Assembly (NCBI RefSeq): GCF_007992455.1
Contig: NZ_BKAH01000001.1
Coordinates: 310,001-374,000 of the forward strand
From: Microbacterium saccharophilum
GTDB taxonomy: Bacteria > Actinomycetota > Actinomycetes > Actinomycetales > Microbacteriaceae
Length of the DNA: 64,000 nucleotides
Reading direction: 5' to 3'
Part shown: positions 35,939 through 43,586 of the stretch, in pieces
How the letters are laid out: every line of letters starts with the position of its first letter
Position numbering within the stretch: position 1 is the stretch's first letter
Translations under genes and position numbers: made by a program
The notes under the pieces: model-generated
What the model saw: only the letters and a program-made list of their open reading frames with translations
What the model was told of the DNA's origin: nothing
The model's database searches: none

Positions 35939-36574
35939 TTACTCGGCGGCCGCGTCGCCGGACTCGGCGCCGGCCTCTTCGCCTGCCGCGGCGGAGGCGG
36001 CGTCGGCGGCCTCGTCGTCGGCGGACGGGCCGGAGGGGGTCGTGATCGCGACGATCAGGGTCTCCGCGTCGGTGACGAGCGAGGAGCCCTTGGGCAGCTT
36101 CAGGTCGGCGGCGGTGATGTGCGCGCCCTCCTGGAGGCCCTCGATGTCGACCTCGATGTGCTGCGGGATGTGCGTGGCCTCGACCTCGAGCAGCACCGTG
36201 GTGTTGTCGAGGTTGACGATCGTGCCGGCGAAGGACTCACCCGTGACGACGATGGGCACGTCGACCTGGATCTTCTCGCCCTTCTTCACGACGAGGAGGT
36301 CGATGTGCTCGATGATCTGGTGCACCGGGTCCTTCTGGACGTCCTTGACCAGCGTGAGCTGCTGCGTGCCGTCGACCTCGAGCTCCAGGACCGCGTTGGC
36401 GCGGCGGATGAGCAGCGCGACCTGGTGGCCGGGCAGGGCGACGTGGACGGGGTCGGTGCCGTGGCCGTAGATGACGGCGGGGATCTTGCCGGCGGCGCGG
36501 AGGCGGCGGGCGTAGCCCTTGCCGAAGCTGTCGCGCAGCTCGGCGAGGACCTTGGTGTCGGTCTCGGTCGACAT
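35939..36574 (-). CDS. rplY: Ribosomal protein bL25 (Ctc form)
   Basis: A 211-residue bL25 of the long Ctc/TL5 type. The N-terminal 5S rRNA-binding domain (about 1-95) has ELRDSFGKGYARRLRAAGKIPAVIYGHG and IRRANAVLELEVDG; the C-terminal TL5 domain (about 100-185) follows. The last 30 residues are an acidic Ala/Glu/Asp-rich tail. In the ribosome it binds 5S rRNA in the central protuberance. ATG 36574 has AAGGAG in the right place, just after a small hairpin. A probable promoter (TAGACT at 36717-36722, minus strand) would give a leader of roughly 135 bases. Confidence 0.95.
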   Translation of the reverse strand: MSTETDTKVLAELRDSFGKGYARRLRAAGKIPAVIYGHGTDPVHVALPGHQVALLIRRANAVLELEVDGTQQLTLVKDVQKDPVHQIIEHIDLLVVKKGEKIQVDVPIVVTGESFAGTIVNLDNTTVLLEVEATHIPQHIEVDIEGLQEGAHITAADLKLPKGSSLVTDAETLIVAITTPSGPSADDEAADAASAAAGEEAGAESGDAAAE

Positions 36575-36722
36575 GGTTGTTCTCCTTGCGGGGCCTTCGC
36601 GGCCCAGATGTGGTCTGTGTTTCGACTCGAACGCATGCGCGTGAGGAAAGCCGCGAAGCCTGCATCACCGCGTCGATCACGGATGCCTGCTGCACCCCTC
36701 GCCGAAGTTGTCCCTCAGTCTA
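36575..36722 (-). promoter_or_regulatory. rplY promoter and long leader
   Basis: TAGACT (36722-36717, minus strand) is a likely -10. The leader of about 135 bases ends with GGGCC-gcgaa-GGCCC (36605-36591) just three bases before the AAGGAG ribosome site. This could mask translation. Confidence 0.4.
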
Positions 36723-36772
36723 TCAGCGCGCCCGATACGATGAGGACGTCACATCGGACGACGGAGGAACCC

Positions 36773-36895
36773 ATGGAATACGGCTGGATGTCGCACGCGC
36801 TGGGCTGGATCATCGGCATCATGACCGTCGCCGCCACCCTGGGCGCCGCGGGCGCCCTGTTCTCGATGGGCCGCACCGCCTACCGCAAGGACTGA
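36773..36895 (+). CDS. Forty-residue single-helix membrane peptide
   Basis: A 40-residue protein: MEYGWMSHALGWIIGIMTVA followed by ATLGAAGALFSMGRTAYRKD. A central hydrophobic helix (about 8-32) and a basic C-terminus suggest a small membrane protein with its C-end in the cytoplasm. GGAGG (36763-36767) sits five bases before the ATG, and TACGAT (36736-36741) is a good -10, so expression is likely. I do not recognise a family. It is divergent from rplY and converges with the gluconokinase gene seven bases downstream. Confidence 0.62.
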   Translation: MEYGWMSHALGWIIGIMTVAATLGAAGALFSMGRTAYRKD

Positions 36896-36902
36896 GCCCC
36901 GG

Positions 36903-37406
36903 TCAGCCGGCGGCCTCGCCGCCGAGGCGGCGCTTGAGCAGCGACGCCGCACGATCGACGACCGCCACGAGGTCGGCATCGTTGGCGATCCGGACGCCCT
37001 GCTCGTCCGCCGCGAGCGGCTCGAGCACCGCGAGCTGCGAGTCCAGGAGCGCCGGCGGCATGAAGTGGTCGCGGCGGGACATGCGGTGCGCGAGCTCGGT
37101 CACCGGCACGACGAGCTCGACGAACACGGCATCCGGGGCAGCGACCCGGATCCGGTCGCGGTAGACGCGGCGCAGCGCGGAGCAGGCCACGACGAGGTGC
37201 GACTCCCGCGCGAGGACGCGGCCCACGACGTCCAGCCACGGCTCCCGGTCGGCATCCGTCAGCGGGATCCCGGCCGCCATCTTGGCGACGTTGGCCGCGG
37301 GGTGCAGGTCGTCGCCGTCGACGAATCGCGCACGCACCTGCGCGGCCAAGGCCGCTCCGACGAGCGATTTCCCCGAGCCGCTGGGCCCCATGACGACGAT
37401 CCGCAT
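36903..37406 (-). CDS. gntK: Gluconokinase (GntK type)
   Basis: A 167-residue P-loop kinase phosphorylating gluconate to 6-phosphogluconate. Walker A is VMGPSGSGKSLVGAALA; FVDGDDLHPAANVAKMAAGIPLTDADREPWL is the gluconokinase signature, and CSALRRVYRDRIR and FMPPALLDSQLAVLEPLA complete it. Length is normal. It is divergent from gnd, which uses the product, so the two form a compact gluconate-to-ribulose-5-phosphate module. No gluconate permease or GntR regulator is in the window next to it. Confidence 0.92.
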   Translation of the reverse strand: MRIVVMGPSGSGKSLVGAALAAQVRARFVDGDDLHPAANVAKMAAGIPLTDADREPWLDVVGRVLARESHLVVACSALRRVYRDRIRVAAPDAVFVELVVPVTELAHRMSRRDHFMPPALLDSQLAVLEPLAADEQGVRIANDADLVAVVDRAASLLKRRLGGEAAG

Positions 37407-37491
37407 GATCGCATCCTGTCACGCGGCGGCGGGCGATCCGGCAGCACGGGTACGCTGAAACGGTCCCCCGCACACCTCGAGGAGTCTCACA

Positions 37492-38940
37492 GTGCCCGAA
37501 GCAAGCGCGAACATCGGAGTGGTCGGTCTGGCCGTCATGGGTTCGAACCTGGCCCGCAATCTTGCGTCCCGGGAGGGGAACACGGTCGCGGTGTTCAACC
37601 GGTCGCGGTCCAAGACGGATGAGCTGGTGGCGGCGCACCCGGAGGCGGAGTTCGTCCCCGCGTTCAGCTACGAGGAGTTCGCCGCGTCGCTGCAGAAGCC
37701 GCGGACGGCGATCATCATGGTCAAGGCCGGGGCCGGCACGGATGCGGTGATCGATGCGCTGACGGGGGTGTTCGAGCCGGGTGACATCATCGTCGACGGC
37801 GGGAACGCGTTGTTCACCGACACGATCCGCCGGGAGAAGGCCGTCCGGGCGACGGGGATCAACTTCGTCGGCGCGGGGATCTCCGGCGGGGAGGAGGGCG
37901 CCCTGACCGGCCCGTCCATCATGCCCGGCGGGTCGGATGAGTCCTGGGTGACCCTGGGCCCGATCCTCCGCTCGATCGCCGCGGTCGCGGAGGGTGAGCC
38001 GTGCGTCACGCACGTCGGACACGACGGCGCCGGGCACTTCGTGAAGATGGTGCACAACGGCATCGAGTACGCCGACATGCAGCTCATCGCCGAGGCCTAC
38101 GACCTGATCCGCCGCGGCACCTCCAAGACCCCCGCCGAGATCGCCGACGTGTTCGCGGAGTGGAACCGCGGCGAACTGGAGTCCTACCTGATCGAGATCA
38201 CCGCGGAGGTGCTCCGCCAGACCGACGCCGCCACCGGGCTCCCCCTCGTGGACGTGATCCTCGACCAGGCCGGCGCGAAGGGCACCGGCGCCTGGACCGT
38301 GCAGACCGCCCTGAACCTCGGGGTCCCGGTCTCCGGGATCGCCGAAGCCGTGTTCGCCCGGTCGCTGTCCTCCCACCCGGAACAGCGGGCCGTGTCCCGG
38401 GACCTGCCCGGCGCGGAAGAGGACCTCGAGGTCGAGGACGCCGACGCGTTCATCGAAGACGTCCGCCTCGCCCTGTACGCATCGAAGATCGTCGCGTACT
38501 CGCAGGGGTTCGACGAGATCCGCGCCGGCGCCGCCGCATACGACTGGACCATCGACCTCGGCGCGATCGCGAAGATCTGGCGCGGCGGCTGCATCATCCG
38601 CGCCCAATTCCTCAACCGCATCTCCGACGCCTACCAGACCACCCCCGACCTGCCCGTCCTGCTCACCGCCCCGTACTTCGTCGACGCCCTCACCCGCGCC
38701 CAAGGAGCCTGGCGGCGCATCGTCGCCACCGCCGCCGCCTCCGGCATCCCCGCCCCCGCGTTCTCCTCCTCCCTCGCCTACTACGACGGACTCCGCGCCG
38801 AACGCCTCCCCGCCGCCCTCATCCAAGGCCAACGCGACTTCTTCGGCGCACACACCTACCAGCGCACCGACAAGCCCCGCACCTTCCACACCCAGTGGTC
38901 CGGCGACCGCACCGAGGTCGAAGCCGAGGACACGCACTGA
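37492..38940 (+). CDS. gnd: 6-phosphogluconate dehydrogenase, decarboxylating
   Basis: A 482-residue enzyme of the pentose phosphate pathway producing ribulose 5-phosphate, CO2 and NADPH. The NADP fold is IGVVGLAVMGSNLARNLASR, the substrate signature is FVGAGISGGEEGALTGPSIMPGG, and HVGHDGAGHFVKMVHNGIEYADMQ carries the catalytic lysine. The C-terminal domain ends with QRDFFGAHTYQRTDKPRTFHTQWSG, a full-length ending. GTG 37492 follows GAGGAG; TACGCT is further upstream. The third-position and arm-like C runs (for example accgccgccgcctcc) become more extreme in the second half of the gene. Confidence 0.97.
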   Translation: MPEASANIGVVGLAVMGSNLARNLASREGNTVAVFNRSRSKTDELVAAHPEAEFVPAFSYEEFAASLQKPRTAIIMVKAGAGTDAVIDALTGVFEPGDIIVDGGNALFTDTIRREKAVRATGINFVGAGISGGEEGALTGPSIMPGGSDESWVTLGPILRSIAAVAEGEPCVTHVGHDGAGHFVKMVHNGIEYADMQLIAEAYDLIRRGTSKTPAEIADVFAEWNRGELESYLIEITAEVLRQTDAATGLPLVDVILDQAGAKGTGAWTVQTALNLGVPVSGIAEAVFARSLSSHPEQRAVSRDLPGAEEDLEVEDADAFIEDVRLALYASKIVAYSQGFDEIRAGAAAYDWTIDLGAIAKIWRGGCIIRAQFLNRISDAYQTTPDLPVLLTAPYFVDALTRAQGAWRRIVATAAASGIPAPAFSSSLAYYDGLRAERLPAALIQGQRDFFGAHTYQRTDKPRTFHTQWSGDRTEVEAEDTH

Positions 38941-38963
38941 CGACGAGCCTGCAGGCGCGCACG

Positions 38964-39398
38964 GTGATCGCGCGCCTGCTGTTGGCTCCGCTGTCGCTGG
39001 GCTATCTCGTCGCGGTCGGGTGGATGACGCTGAGCGTGCGTCCATACGGCGAGGACATCGGCGGCGTCGTGGACCGGCTCCTGGAATGGCTGTCGCGACG
39101 CCCGGTCACCGAGTGGGTGACGTTCCGGTGGCTGGAGTTCTTCGCCAATATCGCGATGTTCGTGCCGCTGGGCGTGTTCGTGGTGCTGTGGTTCGGCGTC
39201 CGGCGCTGGTGGCTCGCGCCGCCCACCGGCTTCGCCCTGAGCGCGGCGATCGAGATCGCGCAGCTGCAGCTCCTGCCGTCGCGGTTCGCCGATCCGCGCG
39301 ACCTCGTCGCGAACACGACGGGGGCCGTCCTCGGCGCGGCCGCCATGGTCTTCCTGTGGTTCCTGCTCACGAGCGCTCCCGCGAGAAGGCGACGGTGA
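38964..39398 (+). CDS. VanZ-family membrane protein
   Basis: A 144-residue protein with about four helices. The VanZ signature is visible: FRWLEFFANIAMFVPLGVFVVL, then the third helix FALSAAIEIAQL and FADPRDLVANTTGAVLGAAAM. VanZ-like proteins are linked to teicoplanin tolerance in enterococci, but most actinobacterial members are uncharacterised. The start is uncertain: GTG 38964 gives an N-terminal helix, while upstream CTG or downstream TTG codons are possible. It begins 24 bases after gnd and may be co-transcribed with it. Confidence 0.78.
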   Translation: MIARLLLAPLSLGYLVAVGWMTLSVRPYGEDIGGVVDRLLEWLSRRPVTEWVTFRWLEFFANIAMFVPLGVFVVLWFGVRRWWLAPPTGFALSAAIEIAQLQLLPSRFADPRDLVANTTGAVLGAAAMVFLWFLLTSAPARRRR

Positions 39399-39407
39399 CC
39401 GCCGGCG

Positions 39408-40421
39408 TCAGAGCCAGTCGCGCTTCTTGAAGACGACGTACAGGGCCACGCTCACGCCGACCATGAGCGCGAGGGCGAACGGATAGCCCCAGGGCTGGTC
39501 GATCTCCGGCATGAAGCGGAAGTTCATGCCGTACACCCCGGCGATGAGCGTGGGCGCGAACCCGATGGCGGCCCACGAGGAGACCTTCTTGACCTGGTCG
39601 TTCTGCTCGAGGCTGACCCGGGTCATCTCGCGCATCTGCTCGTTGCGGCGCTGCTCGACGAGCGTCGCGTGGATCGTGAGCGCGCTGTCCAGGGTGCTGC
39701 GGAAGGCCGCGACGCGTCCGTCGATGTAGCGGGCGCGGTCGGCGACCTCGGCGAACGGTGCGACCGACGAGACACCCTGCTTCTTCGCGACGACGCGTCC
39801 GAGGCGCTCGATGATCTCGGCGAGAGGCGCCGTCGCATGGTGGAGGTCGATCACCTCGCGCTGGAGCGCGAAGATCCGGTGGGAGACATCCTCCTCGTCG
39901 CCGAAGAGCTCCTCCTCGATCTCGTCGATGTCGTTCTCGATGCCGTCCATGACGTCGCGGTACCCGCGGGTGACGTACTCGCAGACCGCCCAGAGGACCG
40001 CGTACGGCCCCCGCGTGACGATGTCCGGGTACTGCTCGAGGAGAGCCCGCATGCGCTCGAGGTCCACGGCGGGATGTGCGGAGACCGCGAAGACGAGATG
40101 GTCGCCGACGACGACATCCACCTCGTGGCAGTGCACACTCTCGGTGCGGTCGGCGTACTCCGCCGGCTGCAGGACGAGGAACAGCAGGTCGCCGAAGTGG
40201 TCGAGCTTGGAGCGCTGGTGCGTACGGGTCATCTCCGTGATGCCGAGACGGTCCAGGCCCAGCTCCTCGCCGAGGGCGACGACCTCCTCGGGCGTCGGCC
40301 CCTGCAGGCCGACCCACAGCATCCCGTCCTGCTCCCGGGCGAGGGCGAGACCCTCCGCCGGGGAGATCCCCTCCCGGACCCGCTCGCCGCGGACGTAGAC
40401 CACGGTGCGCGCTGTCGCCAT
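39408..40421 (-). CDS. corA: CorA-type Mg2+/Co2+ channel
   Basis: A 337-residue CorA-family divalent cation channel. A large cytoplasmic N-terminal funnel (about 1-270) contains the long helix region RYIDGRVAAFRSTLDSALTIH. Two C-terminal helices follow, with the selectivity motif YGMNFRFMPE between them and the final basic tail FKKRDWL. GMN is intact. It forms a pentamer in the membrane. ATG 40421 is six bases from TAGGGT (leaderless); an upstream in-frame GTG two codons earlier is less likely. It is convergent with the VanZ gene and follows the ABC operon terminator. Confidence 0.94.
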   Translation of the reverse strand: MATARTVVYVRGERVREGISPAEGLALAREQDGMLWVGLQGPTPEEVVALGEELGLDRLGITEMTRTHQRSKLDHFGDLLFLVLQPAEYADRTESVHCHEVDVVVGDHLVFAVSAHPAVDLERMRALLEQYPDIVTRGPYAVLWAVCEYVTRGYRDVMDGIENDIDEIEEELFGDEEDVSHRIFALQREVIDLHHATAPLAEIIERLGRVVAKKQGVSSVAPFAEVADRARYIDGRVAAFRSTLDSALTIHATLVEQRRNEQMREMTRVSLEQNDQVKKVSSWAAIGFAPTLIAGVYGMNFRFMPEIDQPWGYPFALALMVGVSVALYVVFKKRDWL

Positions 40422-40427
40422 ACGCAC

Positions 40428-40433
40428 ACCCTA
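40428..40433 (-). promoter_or_regulatory. -10 element of a leaderless transcript (corA)
   Basis: On the minus strand TAGGGT is followed by six bases (gtgcgt) and ATG at 40421. It touches the end of the ABC-operon hairpin. Confidence 0.65.
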
Positions 40434-40460
40434 CGCGCGGGGCGAGGGCGGTCCGCGCGT
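40433..40460 (-). terminator. Terminator of the ABC exporter operon
   Basis: ACGCGCGG (40433-40440) pairs perfectly with CCGCGCGT (40453-40460) around a 12-base loop, directly beside the ATPase stop codon. Confidence 0.6.
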
Positions 40461-41164
40461 CAGCGCGTGATGTCGGTGAGCGTCCCGCGGTCCAGCCGCA
40501 GCCGGCGCCGCGCACGCCGCGCGACGGCGGAGTCGTGCGTCACGACGACGAGGGTGAGGCCCTCCGCGTTCAGCTGCTCCAGGACGGTCAGGATCTCGTC
40601 GCGCATCGACTCGTCGAGGTTGCCGGTCGGCTCGTCGGCCAGGAGCACCCGCGGGCGCTTGGCGATCGCGCGGGCGATCGCGACGCGCTGCTGCTGCCCG
40701 CCGGAGAGCTCCCCCGGCCGGTGATCGGCGCGGTCGGCGAGACCGACGCGGGCGAGCGCCTCCCGCACACGCTCGTCGCGCTCCGCGCGGTCCAGCCGCA
40801 GCGGCTCCAGTCCCATGTCGACGTTCTCCGCAGCCGTGAGCGTGGGCATGAGGTTGAACCCCTGGAAGACGAAGCCGATCTCTGCCGCGCGCACAGCGCC
40901 GAGCGCCCCGGGCCGGGCGGCGGCGAGGTCGGTGCCGTCCAGGAGGACGTGGCCGTCGGTGGGGGTGTCGAGCGCGCCGAGCAGCTGCAGGAGGGTGGAC
41001 TTGCCCCCGCCTGTCGGACCCAGGATCGCGACGAAGTCGCCGGTGGCGATCTCCACGTCCACGCCCGTGAGCGCGTGCACGATGCGTCCCTTCGCGCGGT
41101 AGGTCTTCGTGACGCCGGTCAGGCGGTACGCCGGTGCGGGTTCGACGGTGTCGGTGCTGGTCAT
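40460..41164 (-). CDS. ABC transporter ATP-binding protein (MacB/LolD type)
   Basis: A 234-residue ATPase. Walker A is ILGPTGGGKSTLLQLLGAL, the Q-loop segment is GFVFQGFNLMPTLTAAENV, the signature is ELSGGQQQRVAIARAIA and Walker B VLLADEPTGNLDE. The GFVFQxFNLxPxLTAxENV pattern marks the MacB/LolD/FtsE-like exporter branch (type VII ABC transporters), which act as mechanotransmission pumps rather than through a channel. It follows the permease gene by 30 bases and ends at a hairpin. Divergent two-component genes probably control it. Confidence 0.93.
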   Translation of the reverse strand: MTSTDTVEPAPAYRLTGVTKTYRAKGRIVHALTGVDVEIATGDFVAILGPTGGGKSTLLQLLGALDTPTDGHVLLDGTDLAAARPGALGAVRAAEIGFVFQGFNLMPTLTAAENVDMGLEPLRLDRAERDERVREALARVGLADRADHRPGELSGGQQQRVAIARAIAKRPRVLLADEPTGNLDESMRDEILTVLEQLNAEGLTLVVVTHDSAVARRARRRLRLDRGTLTDITR

Positions 41165-41194
41165 GTGCTGTTCCTTCTTCGGGGATGCGAGGGG

Positions 41195-42679
41195 TCAGGC
41201 GATCGCGCGGAGCGCTTCGGCGGGGCGGAGCCGTGCGGCGCGCCAGCCGCCGACGGCGCCGGCGACGAGGCCGCCGGCGACCGCCAGCCCCAGGGCGACG
41301 AGGATGATGCCGAGCGACAGCGGGGCCGACAGGACGATGTCGCTCGCCCCCTGGGTGAGCGCGGCCCCGCCCGGCATCGCGCCGCCCGGACCGCCGGGCA
41401 TCCCTCCCGGTCCCCCGGCCATACCGGTCGCGGCCGGCGCCGAGGAGATGGTCGGCGCGAGGAGGTTGACGGCGGCGACCCCGGCGAGTCCGAGCACGAT
41501 GCCCGCTGCCCCACCGATGAGCGATTGGACGAGGGATTCCCCCGCGATCTGTCCGATGACGCGCCGGTCGGACCAGCCGATGGCCTTGAGCGTGCCGATC
41601 TCCCGCGTGCGGCGGGAGATGCCGGAGAGGGTCAGCAGCACGGCGAGTGCGACGGCGACGGCCAGGACGATGACGGATAGCCACGTGCCGAGGCTCGAGA
41701 TGAGGGACCCGGCACTGGCGAGGGACCCCGACACGGTGGCGGCCAGGTCGGACTGGGAACTGACCGTCGCGTCCGGCAGTGCCTCCTGCAGCGCCTCCTG
41801 GACGCCGGAGATGTCCTCCGACGAGGCGGCCTGCAGGTAGATCGTGGAGACGACGTCGCCGGCGCCTGCGAGCTCCTGCGCGACATCGAGCGGGAGGTAG
41901 ACGTTCGCGGCGGTGTCGGCCGCGGAGGTGGACGATGACACGATGCCGACGATCTCGACCTCGCTGCCGGCCACGTCGATCGTGTCGCCGACGGCCAGGT
42001 CGGCCGACGCCGCGTACGTCGCGTCGACGACGGCGACGTTCTGACCGTCGTCACCGGCGTCCAGCATCCGCCCGTCCGTCGCCGTCACGGCCGACAGCGG
42101 GCCGACGACGGCCGTGGATGCGTCCACGCCGAGCACGCTGAACGAGTCGACGCCGAAGGAGCCGCCGCCGAAGCCGCCCCCGCCGTCCTGCGCCGGCGGC
42201 TGGTCTCCCTCGGCCGGGGCCTGCCCCGCGTCGGCGCCGTCGGCGGGCCGCTGCGGAAGCTCCCCGGAGAACGTCGAGTTCGTGAGGCTGAGCGCCCCCG
42301 CGACGGCCGCCACGCCGTCCACGCCGGCGGCGGTGTCGAGCGTGGCCGCGTCCAGTGTGCTGCGACCGAACCCGACGCTCAGCCGCGACTGACGGAGGTT
42401 CGTCGTCCCGTCCTCCCCGGTCGCGCCGGCATCCTCGTCGAAGTCGAACTGCGGACCGCCGCGGCCGCCCTCTCCGGGCTCGGTCGGCGCGCCCGTGACG
42501 GTGAGGTCGGTGCCGACGCCGTAGACCGACGCCAACGCCTCGGCCTGCGCGTCCCGCACGCCCGCCGACAGGGCGTTGACGAGGATGACGAGCGCGATCG
42601 CGATCGCGAGTCCGGTCGCGACGATCACGGTCTGCTTCTTCCGGCCGGACAGCTCCCGGCGCAGATACGTCCAGTACAT
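41195..42679 (-). CDS. MacB-like ABC transporter permease with Gly/Pro/Met-rich segments
   Basis: A 494-residue FtsX/MacB-type permease. One N-terminal helix (about 20-42) precedes a large extracytoplasmic domain (about 43-330), followed by three C-terminal helices with RTREIGTLKAIGWSDRRVIGQIAGES, the conserved coupling region. Two stretches are unusual: a Gly/Pro/Gln-rich part of the outer domain (PAEGDQPPAQDGGGGFGGGS) and a Met/Gly/Pro-rich loop between the last helices (GMAGGPGGMPGGPGGAMPGG). MacA-like adaptor genes are absent. ATG 42679 has GGAG upstream; TAGCGT (42717-42722, minus strand) is a probable -10. Substrate unknown; antibiotics, peptides or lipids are usual for the family. Confidence 0.9.
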   Translation of the reverse strand: MYWTYLRRELSGRKKQTVIVATGLAIAIALVILVNALSAGVRDAQAEALASVYGVGTDLTVTGAPTEPGEGGRGGPQFDFDEDAGATGEDGTTNLRQSRLSVGFGRSTLDAATLDTAAGVDGVAAVAGALSLTNSTFSGELPQRPADGADAGQAPAEGDQPPAQDGGGGFGGGSFGVDSFSVLGVDASTAVVGPLSAVTATDGRMLDAGDDGQNVAVVDATYAASADLAVGDTIDVAGSEVEIVGIVSSSTSAADTAANVYLPLDVAQELAGAGDVVSTIYLQAASSEDISGVQEALQEALPDATVSSQSDLAATVSGSLASAGSLISSLGTWLSVIVLAVAVALAVLLTLSGISRRTREIGTLKAIGWSDRRVIGQIAGESLVQSLIGGAAGIVLGLAGVAAVNLLAPTISSAPAATGMAGGPGGMPGGPGGAMPGGAALTQGASDIVLSAPLSLGIILVALGLAVAGGLVAGAVGGWRAARLRPAEALRAIA

Positions 42680-42764
42680 GGGTCTCCTTCTCGGCGCACC
42701 GCACGCCGCCGGGACGACGCTAGGGACGGCGTTCATGGGATCCCCCAGCGCATTTCATGAACCG

Positions 42765-42842
42765 CCTATGGAAATCCCGGTGGGGAACCCGAGATTCACA
42801 GTGAGCGCATAGCGACGCCCATAGGAACCCCATAGCGTCGCG
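42765..42842. promoter_or_regulatory. Repeated boxes between the exporter and its two-component genes
   Basis: The 169-bp divergent region holds CCTATGG (42765-42771), its inverse CCATAGG (42819-42825), and two direct copies, CATAGCGACGC (42808-42818) and CATAGCGTCGC (42831-42841), whose ends also form the inverted pair GCGACGC/GCGTCGC. They lie between TAGCGT of the exporter (minus) and TAGCGT of the regulator (plus, 42833-42838). They are likely binding sites for the response regulator. Confidence 0.45.
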
Positions 42843-42848
42843 GTCACA

Positions 42849-43586
42849 ATGGAGGACATGACCACCGCCGCCCCTGCCCTCCGCCGCGCCGACGGCTCCG
42901 CCCTCCGCGTCCTCGTGGTCGACGACGAGCAGATGCTCACCGACCTGCTCTCCATGGCGCTGCGGATGGAGGGCTGGGAGGTCAAGGCGGCCGGTTCCGG
43001 GTTCGAGGCGCTGGCTGCCGCGCGGGAGTTCGACCCGGACGCCATGGTGCTCGACATCATGATGCCGGACCTCGACGGGATGGCGGTCCTGCAGCGGCTG
43101 CGCCACTCCGGCAACGACGTGCCGGTGCTCTTCCTCACCGCCAAGGATGCCGTCGCCGACCGGGTCGCCGGTCTCACGGCCGGCGGCGACGACTACGTCA
43201 CGAAGCCGTTCAGCCTCGAGGAGGTCGTCGCGCGCCTCCGCGGCCTCATGCGCCGCGCCGGCACCGCGACCGCCGGCGGGGCCGACCCGATCCTGCGCGT
43301 CGGCGACCTGTCCCTCAACGAGGACTCGCACGAGGTCGAACGCGCCGGCACCGAGATCGAGCTGACGGCCACCGAGTTCGAGCTGCTGCGCTTCCTCATG
43401 CGCAATCAGCGTCGCGTCGTATCCAAGGCGCAGATCCTCGACCGGGTCTGGAACTACGACTTCGGCGGACGCTCGAGCGTCGTCGAGCTGTACATCTCCT
43501 ACCTGCGCAAGAAGCTGGATGCCGGCCGGGAGCCGCTCATCCACACGGTGCGCGGCGTCGGCTACATGATCAAAGCGCCGCAGTGA
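42849..43586 (+). CDS. OmpR-family response regulator
   Basis: A 245-residue regulator. The receiver domain (about 18-135) has LVVDDEQML, the phospho-acceptor aspartate in AMVLDIMMPDLDG (Asp69) and the lysine in DDYVTKPFSLEE. The C-terminal winged helix (about 148-245) ends RSSVVELYISYLRKKLDA and HTVRGVGYMIK. It is close to the PrrA/MprA group of actinobacteria. ATG 42849 is used; ATG 42858 is a near alternative. The stop overlaps the kinase start by four bases. It is divergent from the MacB-like exporter, its likely target. Confidence 0.94.
   Translation: MEDMTTAAPALRRADGSALRVLVVDDEQMLTDLLSMALRMEGWEVKAAGSGFEALAAAREFDPDAMVLDIMMPDLDGMAVLQRLRHSGNDVPVLFLTAKDAVADRVAGLTAGGDDYVTKPFSLEEVVARLRGLMRRAGTATAGGADPILRVGDLSLNEDSHEVERAGTEIELTATEFELLRFLMRNQRRVVSKAQILDRVWNYDFGGRSSVVELYISYLRKKLDAGREPLIHTVRGVGYMIKAPQ

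Noticed and set aside
37492..38940. Strong C-rich third positions in the second half of gnd as a sign of gene transfer
   Set aside because: The protein is a normal full-length Gnd and the bias fits high-GC codon choice; nothing else marks transfer.
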